A stretch of DNA of 64,000 nt from F23-D06 sp045132055 (GCA_045132055.1 JBGURP010000037.1:53996-117995), one strand, 5' to 3'. Shown: positions 51,124 to 61,401, counted from the first letter of the stretch. Numbers and translations: made by a program. The notes: a model not told the origin generated them from the letters alone.

Positions 51124-52419
51124 TTATCTGCGGTAATGGCTGTCCACGAACTGGAGAATCTGGTCGCACTTGCCCGTGTGGGCGCGGTTGTAGAAATTGC
51201 TCAGGAAGACAATTTGGAGTCCGTCGGAAGGGCGGTACATCCACACGTTGTGGTAACCGTCCCACAAGCCGCCGTGATAGATGACGAAGCCGCTCTCCTC
51301 TTTCTCTTCCATGCGCACGCCGTAGCCGTAGCCCTCTTGGGGATAGGTGCCGTTGTTGAGTCTGTTTTGGGCGCGTGTCGCCTCGTCAACCCACTCCTTG
51401 GGCAGGATTCTGTGCTGGATATAGAAGGCGTTGGTCCATTTGATGAGGTCTTCGGCGGAGGCATACACGCCCTTGTCGCCGAGGATGCCGTTCAGGCGGT
51501 CATATTGTGCTAGCGCGCCGCTTCTCCAGTGACCACGCGTCACGGGCACTTTCGACATGCACTTCATGGGGTAGGCAATCACGTATTCCTGCCCCTTCTC
51601 TGCAGGCTCGTGCTGGAGCAAATCCACAGGGGAAATGCCCACGATTTCCGTGAAGAAGCGCGTGTTTTCCATACCGGCGGGTTGCCACAGATTGGTGCGC
51701 ACGTAATGCTCAAACGAGTCACCGGCTACGTCGGACACGATGGCGGCCAACAGGGCGTAGTTGGTGTTCACATACTTGAAGCCGTTGCCACGCACGAACA
51801 TGCGCGGGAAACGCTGTTTCTCCAACACCTGCACCAATTGGTCATTGTCCACGAAAAAGGTGGTGTCGTATAGGTTGAAGTCGAAATTGAAATATTCGGG
51901 AATACCGGAAGTATGCGTCAGCAGCTGCTTGATAGTGACGTTTTTGTACGGAATATTGGGGAAGAAACGGCATAGAGAGTCGGTGAGCTTGATTTTGCCC
52001 TCGTAGCACAGCTTTAGGATGGCTGCGGCGGTAAACTGCTTGGATACGGAGGCCAAATCGAAAAGCGTGTTCATGGTTATCTGGTTGTCCTCGCGCTTGC
52101 GCAGTCGGGCGAGGTCGTTGTAGGTGATGGTGTCGTAGCCCGTGGCCTCGCGGAACAGTTGCAGGTAACCACAGGCGCGCTCCAGCAGGATGGTGTCGTG
52201 CCGCGCGATGATCAACGTGCCGTTCAGCCGGTTACAGGAACTGTCTATAAAATGCGCCAATTCCCGCACCATCGGAGAGGTGGAATCCGCATGGACAATA
52301 GGATTGTCTCCCCACCCATGCTTGTCCCTGCCCGCATTGGCCTTGGTACAGCCCATAGCCATCAAGCCCATCAAGCCCATCAAGCTCACCAAAACCGCCA
52401 AAACAACCAATCTTCTCAT
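51124..52419 (-). CDS. Serine hydrolase lipoprotein (beta-lactamase class C / penicillin-binding family)
   Basis: A 431-residue lipoprotein with a lipobox Cys at 24. The catalytic S-x-x-K is S-V-S-K in D-L-A-S-V-S-K-Q-F near residue 127, and the Y-x-N is Y-V-N-T-N-Y near 220; a C-terminal H-G-G-L-W-D-G gives the third motif. Family members are D-Ala carboxypeptidases, esterases or beta-lactamases. The signal peptide is built from three 9-bp tandem repeats, encoding L-M-G units. It lies between rho (31 bases upstream) and the PHP gene. Confidence 0.88.
   Translation of the reverse strand: MRRLVVLAVLVSLMGLMGLMAMGCTKANAGRDKHGWGDNPIVHADSTSPMVRELAHFIDSSCNRLNGTLIIARHDTILLERACGYLQLFREATGYDTITYNDLARLRKREDNQITMNTLFDLASVSKQFTAAAILKLCYEGKIKLTDSLCRFFPNIPYKNVTIKQLLTHTSGIPEYFNFDFNLYDTTFFVDNDQLVQVLEKQRFPRMFVRGNGFKYVNTNYALLAAIVSDVAGDSFEHYVRTNLWQPAGMENTRFFTEIVGISPVDLLQHEPAEKGQEYVIAYPMKCMSKVPVTRGHWRSGALAQYDRLNGILGDKGVYASAEDLIKWTNAFYIQHRILPKEWVDEATRAQNRLNNGTYPQEGYGYGVRMEEKEESGFVIYHGGLWDGYHNVWMYRPSDGLQIVFLSNFYNRAHTGKCDQILQFVDSHYRR
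52354..52386 (-). repeat. 9-bp tandem repeats within a signal peptide
   Basis: The unit TTGATGGGC (minus strand) occurs three times with one variant at the end and encodes L-M-G-L-M-G-L-M-A-M-G in the hydrophobic core. Unit loss or gain would lengthen or shorten the signal peptide in frame. Confidence 0.75.
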
Positions 52420-52450
52420 AATCTTCTAATCTCCTAATCTCTCATCTCTC

Positions 52451-54220
52451 CTAACTATTCATCGCACTCAAAAACTCCTCATTATCCTTCGTGTCCTCCA
52501 TGTTTTCCTTGATGAAGGTCATGGCCTCGATGGTGGTCATGTCGGCAATGTGATTGCGGAGGATCCAGACTTTCTGCAAGGTGGCAGGCGATTGCAACAG
52601 GTCGTCGCGGCGCGTGCTGGAGGCCACGAGGTCAACAGCCGGGTAAATGCGCTTGTTGGAGAGCTTGCGGTCGAGCTGCAGCTCCATGTTGCCAGTGCCC
52701 TTGAACTCCTCGAAGATCACCTCGTCCATGCGGGAGCCGGTGTCGATGAGGGCAGTGGAGATAATGGTGAGCGAACCGCCGTTTTCCACGTTACGGGCGG
52801 CACCGAAGAAGCGTTTGGGCTTCTGCAAAGCGTTGGCTTCCACACCGCCGGACAACACTTTGCCGGATGCGGGCGCGATGGTGTTGAACGCACGCGCTAA
52901 ACGCGTGATGGAGTCTAACAAAATACATACGTCATGACCGCATTCCACCATGCGCTTGGCTTTTTCCAGCACCATGTTGGCGATTTTAACGTGACGCTCG
53001 GCGGGCTCGTCGAATGTGGAAGAGATAACTTCCGCGTTCACGCTGCGTTGCATGTCCGTGACTTCCTCGGGACGCTCGTCGATGAGCAGTACGATAAGGT
53101 AAATCTCAGGATGGTTGTAGGCGATGGCGTTGGCCACATCTTTCAGCAATACTGTCTTACCCGTCTTGGGCTGGGCCACGATTAAGCCGCGCTGGCCTTT
53201 GCCGATGGGCGCAAACAGGTCGATGACACGCGTGGAGAGGTTGCAGCCAGGATGTCCCGTCAAATTGATTTTCTCGTCCGGAAACATCGGCGTGAGGTAG
53301 TCGAACGGAATACGATCGCGGATATCCTCAGGATTGCAGCCGTTGATTTTCTCCACCTTCGTCAGCGGGAAGTATTTCTCGCCAGCTTTCGGCGGACGGA
53401 TTTGGCCATATATGGTGTCGCCGTTTTTCAAGCCGAACAGCTTGATTTGCGACATGGAAACGTAAATGTCGTCGGGGGAGGTGAGGTAGTTGTAGTCGGA
53501 GGAGCGGAGGAAACCGCAGTTGTCGCTGGTGATTTCCAACACACCTTCGGCAGAAACCGCACCGTCATATTGCGAGTCGGCCAAAATGCGCATCTGCTCC
53601 TCGAGGAACAGTTCCTCTTGGGTTTTGGCAGGTGCGGGTGGGGTAGTGGCCTTCTGCTCGGCAGGCTTGGACTGATTGTCAGGTTTATTATGTTTGTCCT
53701 GCTTTTTCTGCTTGAAATTGTTCTTTTGAGCGTTGGGCTCGTGGTGGGCCGGCTTGGCCTCCGTCTCTTTAGTCTCGGATTTCTCCTCAGCCACTGGGGC
53801 ATTCTCTGCGGCTTCTGCAGTGGGAATTACTTCCGGAGCAGGATTCTTCTTGGGACGGCCGCGCTTTTTCTTGACGGGCACTTCGGCCTCGGGCTCGCTG
53901 ACAGTAGCAGCGGGTGCCTCCTGTGGAGCAACCTCCGCAACCGGGGCAGCAACTTCTTCGGTTTTTTTCTTCCTTCCGCGCTTCGGTTTTTCGGCGGGAG
54001 CTACTGGATTGGCCATCATCACCACTTCCTCCTGTACGGAAGGCGTGGGGGCGACCTCGTTCACCGGCTGCTCGCGATGCTCTTTGATGAACACGACGGG
54101 CTTCTTTTCCGGCAATATTACTTTTTCAGTGACTTTGTTTTGGTTGGAAGAGCCTGCGGGTATAGGTTTTGCAGTACTAATTCTTCGTCTCTTAGGTCTA
54201 TTTTCAACGGACTCTGACAT
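52451..54220 (-). CDS. rho: Transcription termination factor Rho with long N-terminal extension
   Basis: A 589-residue Rho. The first 190 residues are a low-complexity Lys/Pro/Ala/Glu-rich extension with K-R-G-R-K-K-K and K-K-R-G-R-P-K-K (AT-hook-like) blocks. It is typical of Bacteroidota Rho and probably binds RNA. The cold-shock RNA-binding domain follows (G-V-L-E-I ... G-F-L-R-S, then D-D-I-Y-V-S near 260), and then the RecA-like ATPase with Walker A P-K-T-G-K-T near 375 and R-P-E-E-V-T-D-M near 410. It is a ring helicase that ends transcription. ATG 54220 is preferred over an earlier in-frame start at 54322. Confidence 0.97.
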   Translation of the reverse strand: MSESVENRPKRRRISTAKPIPAGSSNQNKVTEKVILPEKKPVVFIKEHREQPVNEVAPTPSVQEEVVMMANPVAPAEKPKRGRKKKTEEVAAPVAEVAPQEAPAATVSEPEAEVPVKKKRGRPKKNPAPEVIPTAEAAENAPVAEEKSETKETEAKPAHHEPNAQKNNFKQKKQDKHNKPDNQSKPAEQKATTPPAPAKTQEELFLEEQMRILADSQYDGAVSAEGVLEITSDNCGFLRSSDYNYLTSPDDIYVSMSQIKLFGLKNGDTIYGQIRPPKAGEKYFPLTKVEKINGCNPEDIRDRIPFDYLTPMFPDEKINLTGHPGCNLSTRVIDLFAPIGKGQRGLIVAQPKTGKTVLLKDVANAIAYNHPEIYLIVLLIDERPEEVTDMQRSVNAEVISSTFDEPAERHVKIANMVLEKAKRMVECGHDVCILLDSITRLARAFNTIAPASGKVLSGGVEANALQKPKRFFGAARNVENGGSLTIISTALIDTGSRMDEVIFEEFKGTGNMELQLDRKLSNKRIYPAVDLVASSTRRDDLLQSPATLQKVWILRNHIADMTTIEAMTFIKENMEDTKDNEEFLSAMNS

Positions 54221-54319
54221 TGTGTTTAAGAATTTGTAGAATAGGATTTTCTTTCTGCATTCCGGAGAGACACCCGACGAGGATATGTGCGGACTTAAGT
54301 CCCTCCTGCAAAAGACGTG

Positions 54320-54327
54320 CAAAGATA
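54320..54327 (-). promoter_or_regulatory. -7 box for rho
   Basis: TATCTTTG on the minus strand, 99 bases upstream of ATG 54220. The long leader would fit autoregulation of rho, which is known in other bacteria; no leader peptide was identified. Confidence 0.5.
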
Positions 54328-54381
54328 CAATTTTTTTTGTAATTATATTCTTTGGTCTGGCAAACTTGTTTTTTCATTGCC

Positions 54382-54700
54382 AGTGTTTGACTTTCGCGGC
54401 GGCAGACCTCCTGCTCCGGGGCATCTGACACTCGCGCCGCGAGGGCCTACGCAGCATCCCCTTGCCCCACATTGCTCTCCCTGCGGTCGCTTATGCGGGG
54501 TTACTAAAATAGTATCCCTCTGGGATACAATCTCTCCAAGCGACACGATAATTTTGTTAATGGTCTCGGAGAGACCACATTTTAGTAACCCCAGACTAAA
54601 CGCAGTGCAGTCTGGGGGATGTGAGCTGCACCAGACCTCTCCCGCGGTGCGCGATATACTTGCTCCGAAGCACTCCCTTTGCCACCGCGGAACAGGGAGT
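54382..54700. repeat. Long inverted-repeat (MITE-like) element, family 1 copy B
   Basis: The left end AGTG-TTTGACTTTCGCGGC (54382-54400) equals that of the copy at 524-910. The right end holds the mirrored, less perfect GCCACCGCGGAA (54681-54692). Both arms carry CCCC...GGGGTTACTAAAAT or its complement, around a short AT-rich centre near 54545-54560. Hairpins GTATCCC/GGGATAC (54512-54528) and GGTCTC-x3-GAGACC (near 54560-54575) lie inside. It fills the gap between rho and the giant surface protein gene. Confidence 0.6.
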
Positions 54701-54723
54701 CTGTAATAGATGCAATATCCCAA

Positions 54724-54765
54724 TAAAAAAAATGGCTGCGTTTCCGCAGCCATTTTTCATTTATG
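54724..54765. terminator. Intrinsic terminator after the giant surface protein gene
   Basis: ATGGCTGCG (54732-54740) pairs with CGCAGCCAT (54745-54753). A runs and T runs on both flanks make it functional for the minus-strand gene ending at 54775. Confidence 0.85.
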
Positions 54766-54774
54766 AAGTATCAA

Positions 54775-57700
54775 TTACTCAGTCTTGATTTTTTCCTTCA
54801 CGCAGCGGACGCTGAAGCCGTTGTTCGGGGAGCTGTTCAGCACTTGCCACATGTAGCAGTTACAGTCTGCCATGAAGGTCGTGGGTTGTGTACCGCCTGA
54901 AAGATCGGCAGTCCAGAAGTAAGCGTTACCGAGGATGTTCTCGAAACGGTCATTGTCGCTATTGTATGCGCCGGCAGGCAGGATGGAGAACTTGGTGCTG
55001 TTATTGCCACCGCCATCCAGCCAGTATTCAGGAGAACGGAGCGCATCCATGTCAACTTCGCGCATGGTGTAGAAGTGCTCCGGAGCAGGCATGAACCAGC
55101 CATCAGGGCAGATACCAGGCACGTGGCCGAATTCGTTGAGCGTAGGCGTTTGGTCAGAACCCTCGGGAATGCCCATGGCGGAGTACCAGCTGTACAGACG
55201 ACCGAAGATGGCAGCGGTGTTGTCAGCATCCGTGAACTCGTTGTTCACATAGCCCATGGCCTTGGCCACCGGAGTGCCGTCAGGATTGTTCAGCGTCTTC
55301 AGATTCTCACGCATCCAGCAGTTCCAACCCATTCTTACGGTTTTATATTCGTTGCCATCCACATCGGTGACGGTGAAGTGATCCTCGTCGCCGCAAGGAG
55401 GAAGCTCGAAGGTAAGATTCTGTACTCTGCTGTGTGTCTTGCCGCAAACGTCAACAATGTCCCAGATTACAGTGGCGGTGAGCTCGTTCATGCCCGTGAC
55501 TGGAATGATGCCGTTCTGCACATCGCGAGGCTTGATGGACTCTATCATGGATTCTGCAACAGGCTCGCCGTTGTGCATCAGGTCGGGAAGCTCTAAGGAG
55601 TCAACAGGCAGATAGTTCTCACCATAGTTCAACATGTAGTGGCTGCGTTTGAGTCTCAGCGTGTCGGCTTCGAATTTATAGACCACAATGTCAATGGAAT
55701 CCACGGTGGTACAACCGTTCTGGTTGACCATGACATAGTGGCGTGCGGAATGGATGGCTTCGTCTGCCACATAGTTCAGCGTATCCTTGATGCCCAGCGT
55801 GACATCCTTGGTGTACCACTTGATACGCTCATCCATATTGATCTGGAAGAAGTTACAACCGGTGGTGTCAATCACGAATTGCATGTCGGTGCCATCACAC
55901 ACAGTGTCTTTACCGATGGTCTGCGTGAGGGTAGGAACCTTACGCACCGTAATGGAACCTTCTTGCGTTACAGTAGAATTGACGCAACGTGTGTCAGGAT
56001 CAGCCACAATTCTGTAGCCGGCGTAACCACCGTCAGACATGGTGCCGGTGATTTTGATGGTATCGGCTTGGTTGCCGGTAGTCTTGGTGTCCGTTAAGCC
56101 CTCGTGGTCAGTCAGCCAAGAGAATGTGGAATTGGTAGCGTTCTCAATGACAATCACATTGTTGACTGCATCGTGACCGCAGATACCCAATTCGAATTCA
56201 CCTTGTGTGATGTTGATGGTCGGAGCTTTCACCACTTCCACGGTGAACGGTTTGATAGAGTCACACATCGTGCTCTGTTCAACAGCTACGATTTTATAGG
56301 TGGAAGTTTGGGTCGGGGTTTTGGTAAGGGTGGTTTGGCCATTGAAAGCGGTAGTGTCACCAGCGGTTTCATCCACCACGTAAAACTTGAAGTATTGGTC
56401 ATCGCCCTGACAGGTGAAGGTCACTTCTTCGTTTTCGCATACATAGGTCTTGTCGCAGGTCTGCGCCGTGCCATCCAATTGTGCACGTACAGGACGATCA
56501 GCCAATACCATCACGTTGTCAATGGTGATGTAGCTGGGGAGATATTTTGAACCGTTAACCAAACCGCAGGATTCCGTATTACCGCGGTTGCCGCCTATGA
56601 ATTCCAATTTCAAATAAACGGCTTCTTGATCGATAATACCATTAGCACCAGAGAAATTCAAAGTCTGAGAAGCCCAATCAGTGGAATTGAGGTTAGCAGT
56701 TCCCAACTCAGTGTATGTGCCTGTTTCACTGAATTTGTATGAATATCTAACTTGATTGAAGGCCTGGGCATTATCGGTGGAAGCATTCTCGCGCTTATAA
56801 TCAAACATCAATCTCAGATTATCGTGATCATAGGGATTCAACTTGATTTCAAAATATGTACCACTGAAACTTGCGTATTTTTCAGATCCCAAAAGTCCAC
56901 TACAGTCACTCCACAAATTCGGAAAGCGCAAAGCCCCATTGTTGGAAGCGGCAGGATAGCAATAGTCACTGCTTGGAGCGTGGCCTGAAACATTTATAAA
57001 ATCAGGTACATGTTCAGTGTCATCAGATATGCCAACCACAGAAAATGAACTACCGGTAGTTCTTTTACCGCAGGCAGGCTTGAAATTGGTGATATCATTA
57101 TCCATGGGCCAGGCGGCCAGTGTAACGTTGGATTCAGGTGTAAGTGCTTGGCGTACACTGCTCGTGGTTAGGGTGAGATGCCAGATACTGTCACAACCAT
57201 TTAAAAGGCGTGTGCTGGTATTGGTTTCGTAAATGGTACCTTCCACAGTAGGAGTGATATTAAAAACAATTCCACCTGTATTGGGATCTTTCAAAATATA
57301 TGTTTCACCCAAGCAGATATTGGCCTCAACTGTGGTGTCAAATGATTCGAGTACTTCCAGCACCAATTTGATGATGCTGTCGCATGGATTCTCTGTAGTA
57401 GGAATGCTCAGTTCGCATTCGTAAATGCCCGGTTTGCGCAGCTCATTGGCGGAAGGAGTCACGATGAACATGCCAGGTTCATATTGCCAGTTATCCGTGG
57501 GCGTGATGTTGTTAACCTTATCTACCTCGTTGGAACAGACCGTACCATGACGGACAATATCCATATGATAGGCCGGCTTGATACCAAGTACGTTGAGTGT
57601 GTCAGACTTGCCACAAGGAGCTTCGCCTACACTCACCACATATTGATAATTACCTTCTTGCACATCGTTGTCAGTCAAAACGTGGGAGGTTTCATCCAAA

Positions 57701-60700
57701 ACGGTACTCACACCGCCCACAATTCTCTCCCATTTGTAGATAATGGGCGTTTGAACAGCAGGTTCTACATTTGTGTTAGTATAGGGTTCAGTAGCTATCA
57801 AGGTCAAGGGTTGATTGGTACAACAAGGCTTGGTCTCATCCTCTCTAGTTAATTCTATCTCATCTATGGCCTTGGTGCCAGATATGCAAATGTTATCCAA
57901 TAAGAAATAGTTGGTACGAATACCTGTTGAAACAGCGGCTCCATCAAATTCAAATTTAATATAAAGGTTTTGTACGTTATCTGTTTTGTAAGTAGAATAT
58001 TTGGAAAGATTTACTTCATGGGAGCCGTATGTAACCTCAGCCTGTTCCAATTGAACAGAGAGTCCGCCTTGTGTGAAAGCTGTCCAAGTTGTTCCGTCTA
58101 AGCTATAATAGAATTTGATAGACGTAAATGCTTTGTCATTATCGCTATAAGTTCCCCAAGCATGCGTTCTTTGAGCACCATAGTCAAAATGCAATTTCAG
58201 ATTGCCATAACCGGCAGTGGTGGTCTTAAGCACAATGCTTTTTCCGTTATTTAAATTTCTGCTACTTTGATTTATAAGTCCCAGAGATTTTCCATCTGCT
58301 GTAAACATAGTAAAGGTACTGGGGGGAGTGAGGTTACCTTCACTATTGCTGTTATTACCATTCCATCCGCTGTAAGTAATCTGTGAGCCAGAGGCTGAAC
58401 CCGTTACATCGGCATTGATGGGAGAAGAAACACTGTTGAAATAGGTCCAACCGGCAATCAGCTTTTCATTAGCCTCAAAACCAAACTGGTTCCATTCGTG
58501 TACGTACAGATTCACGTTCACCACACTGTCGCAACCGGTCACGGCTTCCAAAGTTTTGCTATAACTGCCGCTCTCGCTGAAAGTGTAGCTGTGGCCCTTC
58601 GTGTCGCTAATCGTCACGTCGCCGCTGCAGATGGTAGTGTCAACCGTCACATTATACACAGGATTCACCAAGATGGTGCCGTCGAAGTCGTTGGGAGCGG
58701 CACAAACCGTTTGTGCATCAGGTTCCAACTTCACGTGGTATGTAAAGGTACCGGCCTCTTGAGGAGCACCTGCAATCGTGGTAATGCCGTTAGCGGTCGT
58801 CACCGTCACACCGGCAATCTGATTAATATCTTGACCGTCTTTTTTGAAGGTGACTTGCGGAGCACAGTCGCCGGAATGGCTGAATGTAACATTCTCTATG
58901 TCACTGTATTGGCATACGGTTTGATCAAGAGCTCCATTGTCATGTCCTAAATGGGCGGTGTAGGTAATAGTCAATGTAACAGGTACGCGGGCACCCAAAC
59001 AGGTGTTAGCTGGGTTGTATTGGGCTACGTAGTAGGTGAGTACACCCTCACTGACGAGAGATGTGGTCGGAGCATCAATAGCTGTAGTGGAAGTTGCGTC
59101 ATTATACCAACGCAAGTCGTATGTCGGATCGGTGGTGGTCACCATGGTGGTGAAGGCCGTGTCGCCAGGTTTCGGACATACATCCAAAGCTGGAGTTATA
59201 TTGGGGATGGGCAACTCAATGATGCTCAACGTAGCAGGATCGCTGGTAGCTTCGCAACCTAAGGCATTGCTGATTTTGGTTCTGTATTGCACATTGCCAG
59301 TTACCAGGAAGTTGCCGGCCGTAATCTCGTTGCCAGCGGCATTGCTGCTGTAAGTGGCCTGAGAAGCAGCTGTATCTACCCAATCATTGTCAACGTCTCC
59401 GCCAGCAGGCAGGAATTCCCATGTGTAGGTATAAGTACCTGTGCCACCTTGAATGGTTCCGGCATTCATCGTTACATCACTGTTGGGACATATAGGTTCC
59501 GTGGCACTAATAGTGGGAGCACCGATTGTAGGATGGGTCTTCACAGTAAAGCTAATAGATTGGGTGGAAATCACGCACTGGGAATTTCCAAAATAGGTTA
59601 ACTCCAGATAAATACTGTAGTCGTCAGCTTCATTGATTACCTGATCAAATTTCGGTCCGTACATTTCTTGGAAAGGGGTGTAAGGATCACTATCTTCAGA
59701 AACCATCCATTTGAAGGTAGGATAGCCTTTGTTTTGATCTACGTCAAGAAGTTCATAATTAGCGCTCTCTATCTCTATTTTGCCACCTTCGCATATTTCG
59801 GTGATATTGTTCTTGGCACTGATTGTTGGTAAGTCGTATGAACTTAAATTCTTCACAATCAGTGTATAGCTACCTGTAGAAGCCACTTTGTTGACAGCAC
59901 AGCCTAATGTGGCATAGCGCTTGAATACATAGATTCCAGCTTCAGAAAGCTGCCCTGTATAGGAGGCAGAATTGAAGTCAATAGTGGTTTCAGCGCTACC
60001 AGCTTTGGTGTATGTCCAACTGTATGTGGGGTCGATATTGTAATCGGTGGCGGCCTCGGTCACATTGTCAATGGTAAATGCAGCACCAGTACAAATGTAT
60101 TTATCCCCGGAGGTAATTTCACCGGCAGAGCTCAGGGAAGGAACTGTGATAGTGTAGGTTCCTTCGGAAGCAACCGTCTGGTTGTTGGCTGTGACATAGC
60201 GGGTGAATGCATATTGGCCCATCTGGTTGAGCTGCAAATCCGCTTGGGTTAACTCTTTTTTATCCACAGCAAGGCTTTGCTCAGCGCCACCGTTAAAGGT
60301 GTATTTCCAAGAGTAGGTCACATCTCCGTCATATCCGTGCGGAGTGGCTTCAGACACTGTATAGTCGCCGCAAGGAGCAGCTAATGTGGCGGTTGCAGTG
60401 GTAATGGCACCAGCGTAAGCCCAGTGTGCGACCAGGGTAATGTCATCCGTAGTAGTGTGTGAGGTAGTGGAGTACACTTGCGTATTGCCGTTAAACCAGC
60501 CAACAAAGATGTAGTGTTCGCGCGTGTTGGAAAGATCAGGCAGATTGTTGCCGTATGTCTGATTCAATGTCACTTGAAATGAAGTATTTGCAGTTACACC
60601 GTCATTATAATTCAGCGTGATGGTCATAATCCTTTCGTAGGTGATTTTCACCTGACCATTAGCACCGGAACCACCTACAGCGGAATTGTCACTACTTGTT

Positions 60701-61401
60701 TTTGTATTAAGGGCACCACTACCGCCGGCGCCTACGTTTGTTGCAGTTTTGCCGGCTGATGAATTGTTGTTAGATAAAGAGACGGAAGCACCACCGTCTG
60801 CATTATTGACGTTTTTCCCACCATAACCGCTAGTTCCTGAGAAACTATATTGATAATTCCAAAAATTTCCAGAGCGAGTTCTTGAAATGGATCCATTGCC
60901 GCCCGTGTTGCCTTGGGTTTTAATGGTGCCATCAAGAGCTTGAGCTTGGTTTGTGTTAGCATTTGCGGATGAGTTGCTAGAACTGCCTGTAGCAGCAATT
61001 TGTGTATTAGTTCCCCCATAGCCGCCAGTTGCGCGGGCAAGATAGGTTGTGCTGTTTTCGTTCAGTTTCACGTAGGTAGTCTCACCACGAGCACCTGCGC
61101 CACCGCCGGCACCTACTTGGAAGTACAACGGTTCAGATGTCATGATGAAAGATGTTTCGTAAGCTGCGTATGCGCCGCTTCCACCGCCAGAACCTACTGT
61201 ACGGGCATTGGTGGCGCTTCCGCCGCCACCGCCACCGCCCCAAACTTCAATTTTGGTCACTCTCCAAGTGCCAGTAGAGGGGGCAGACCACGTATGTTCA
61301 GTCGTGGAATTGTAAACTGCCGTTTCGGTTTGTGCATGCGTCTGGACTGCAAAAATACAGAGCATGATCACAGACAATGCTAAAGTTAAAAGTTTTTTCA
61401 T
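54775..61401 (-). CDS. Giant modular surface protein with glycine-rich, InlB-like, PKD-like and Fibrobacter paralogous domains
   Basis: A 2208-residue exported protein with a signal peptide (MKKLLTLALSVIMLCIFAVQTHAQ). Residues about 45-260 are glycine-rich (W-G-G-G-G-G-G-G and repeated G-G-x-G). An InlB/Listeria-Bacteroides repeat occupies about 262-330 (L-N-Y-N-D-G-V, then F-V-G-W-F-N-G). About 335-960 are repeated Ig/PKD-like domains with paired Cys and S-G-S-Y-T-L or Y-T-W-E-F patterns. Two jelly-roll-like domains lie near 1060-1235 and 1450-1640. The C terminus (about 2010-2205, W-N-C-W-M-R-E-N-L and S-V-R-C-V-K) is a Fibrobacter succinogenes major paralogous domain. It lacks a recognisable T9SS sorting domain. 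Likely an adhesin or glycan-binding surface protein. Confidence 0.85.
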   Translation of the reverse strand: MKKLLTLALSVIMLCIFAVQTHAQTETAVYNSTTEHTWSAPSTGTWRVTKIEVWGGGGGGGSATNARTVGSGGGSGAYAAYETSFIMTSEPLYFQVGAGGGAGARGETTYVKLNENSTTYLARATGGYGGTNTQIAATGSSSNSSANANTNQAQALDGTIKTQGNTGGNGSISRTRSGNFWNYQYSFSGTSGYGGKNVNNADGGASVSLSNNNSSAGKTATNVGAGGSGALNTKTSSDNSAVGGSGANGQVKITYERIMTITLNYNDGVTANTSFQVTLNQTYGNNLPDLSNTREHYIFVGWFNGNTQVYSTTSHTTTDDITLVAHWAYAGAITTATATLAAPCGDYTVSEATPHGYDGDVTYSWKYTFNGGAEQSLAVDKKELTQADLQLNQMGQYAFTRYVTANNQTVASEGTYTITVPSLSSAGEITSGDKYICTGAAFTIDNVTEAATDYNIDPTYSWTYTKAGSAETTIDFNSASYTGQLSEAGIYVFKRYATLGCAVNKVASTGSYTLIVKNLSSYDLPTISAKNNITEICEGGKIEIESANYELLDVDQNKGYPTFKWMVSEDSDPYTPFQEMYGPKFDQVINEADDYSIYLELTYFGNSQCVISTQSISFTVKTHPTIGAPTISATEPICPNSDVTMNAGTIQGGTGTYTYTWEFLPAGGDVDNDWVDTAASQATYSSNAAGNEITAGNFLVTGNVQYRTKISNALGCEATSDPATLSIIELPIPNITPALDVCPKPGDTAFTTMVTTTDPTYDLRWYNDATSTTAIDAPTTSLVSEGVLTYYVAQYNPANTCLGARVPVTLTITYTAHLGHDNGALDQTVCQYSDIENVTFSHSGDCAPQVTFKKDGQDINQIAGVTVTTANGITTIAGAPQEAGTFTYHVKLEPDAQTVCAAPNDFDGTILVNPVYNVTVDTTICSGDVTISDTKGHSYTFSESGSYSKTLEAVTGCDSVVNVNLYVHEWNQFGFEANEKLIAGWTYFNSVSSPINADVTGSASGSQITYSGWNGNNSNSEGNLTPPSTFTMFTADGKSLGLINQSSRNLNNGKSIVLKTTTAGYGNLKLHFDYGAQRTHAWGTYSDNDKAFTSIKFYYSLDGTTWTAFTQGGLSVQLEQAEVTYGSHEVNLSKYSTYKTDNVQNLYIKFEFDGAAVSTGIRTNYFLLDNICISGTKAIDEIELTREDETKPCCTNQPLTLIATEPYTNTNVEPAVQTPIIYKWERIVGGVSTVLDETSHVLTDNDVQEGNYQYVVSVGEAPCGKSDTLNVLGIKPAYHMDIVRHGTVCSNEVDKVNNITPTDNWQYEPGMFIVTPSANELRKPGIYECELSIPTTENPCDSIIKLVLEVLESFDTTVEANICLGETYILKDPNTGGIVFNITPTVEGTIYETNTSTRLLNGCDSIWHLTLTTSSVRQALTPESNVTLAAWPMDNDITNFKPACGKRTTGSSFSVVGISDDTEHVPDFINVSGHAPSSDYCYPAASNNGALRFPNLWSDCSGLLGSEKYASFSGTYFEIKLNPYDHDNLRLMFDYKRENASTDNAQAFNQVRYSYKFSETGTYTELGTANLNSTDWASQTLNFSGANGIIDQEAVYLKLEFIGGNRGNTESCGLVNGSKYLPSYITIDNVMVLADRPVRAQLDGTAQTCDKTYVCENEEVTFTCQGDDQYFKFYVVDETAGDTTAFNGQTTLTKTPTQTSTYKIVAVEQSTMCDSIKPFTVEVVKAPTINITQGEFELGICGHDAVNNVIVIENATNSTFSWLTDHEGLTDTKTTGNQADTIKITGTMSDGGYAGYRIVADPDTRCVNSTVTQEGSITVRKVPTLTQTIGKDTVCDGTDMQFVIDTTGCNFFQINMDERIKWYTKDVTLGIKDTLNYVADEAIHSARHYVMVNQNGCTTVDSIDIVVYKFEADTLRLKRSHYMLNYGENYLPVDSLELPDLMHNGEPVAESMIESIKPRDVQNGIIPVTGMNELTATVIWDIVDVCGKTHSRVQNLTFELPPCGDEDHFTVTDVDGNEYKTVRMGWNCWMRENLKTLNNPDGTPVAKAMGYVNNEFTDADNTAAIFGRLYSWYSAMGIPEGSDQTPTLNEFGHVPGICPDGWFMPAPEHFYTMREVDMDALRSPEYWLDGGGNNSTKFSILPAGAYNSDNDRFENILGNAYFWTADLSGGTQPTTFMADCNCYMWQVLNSSPNNGFSVRCVKEKIKTE

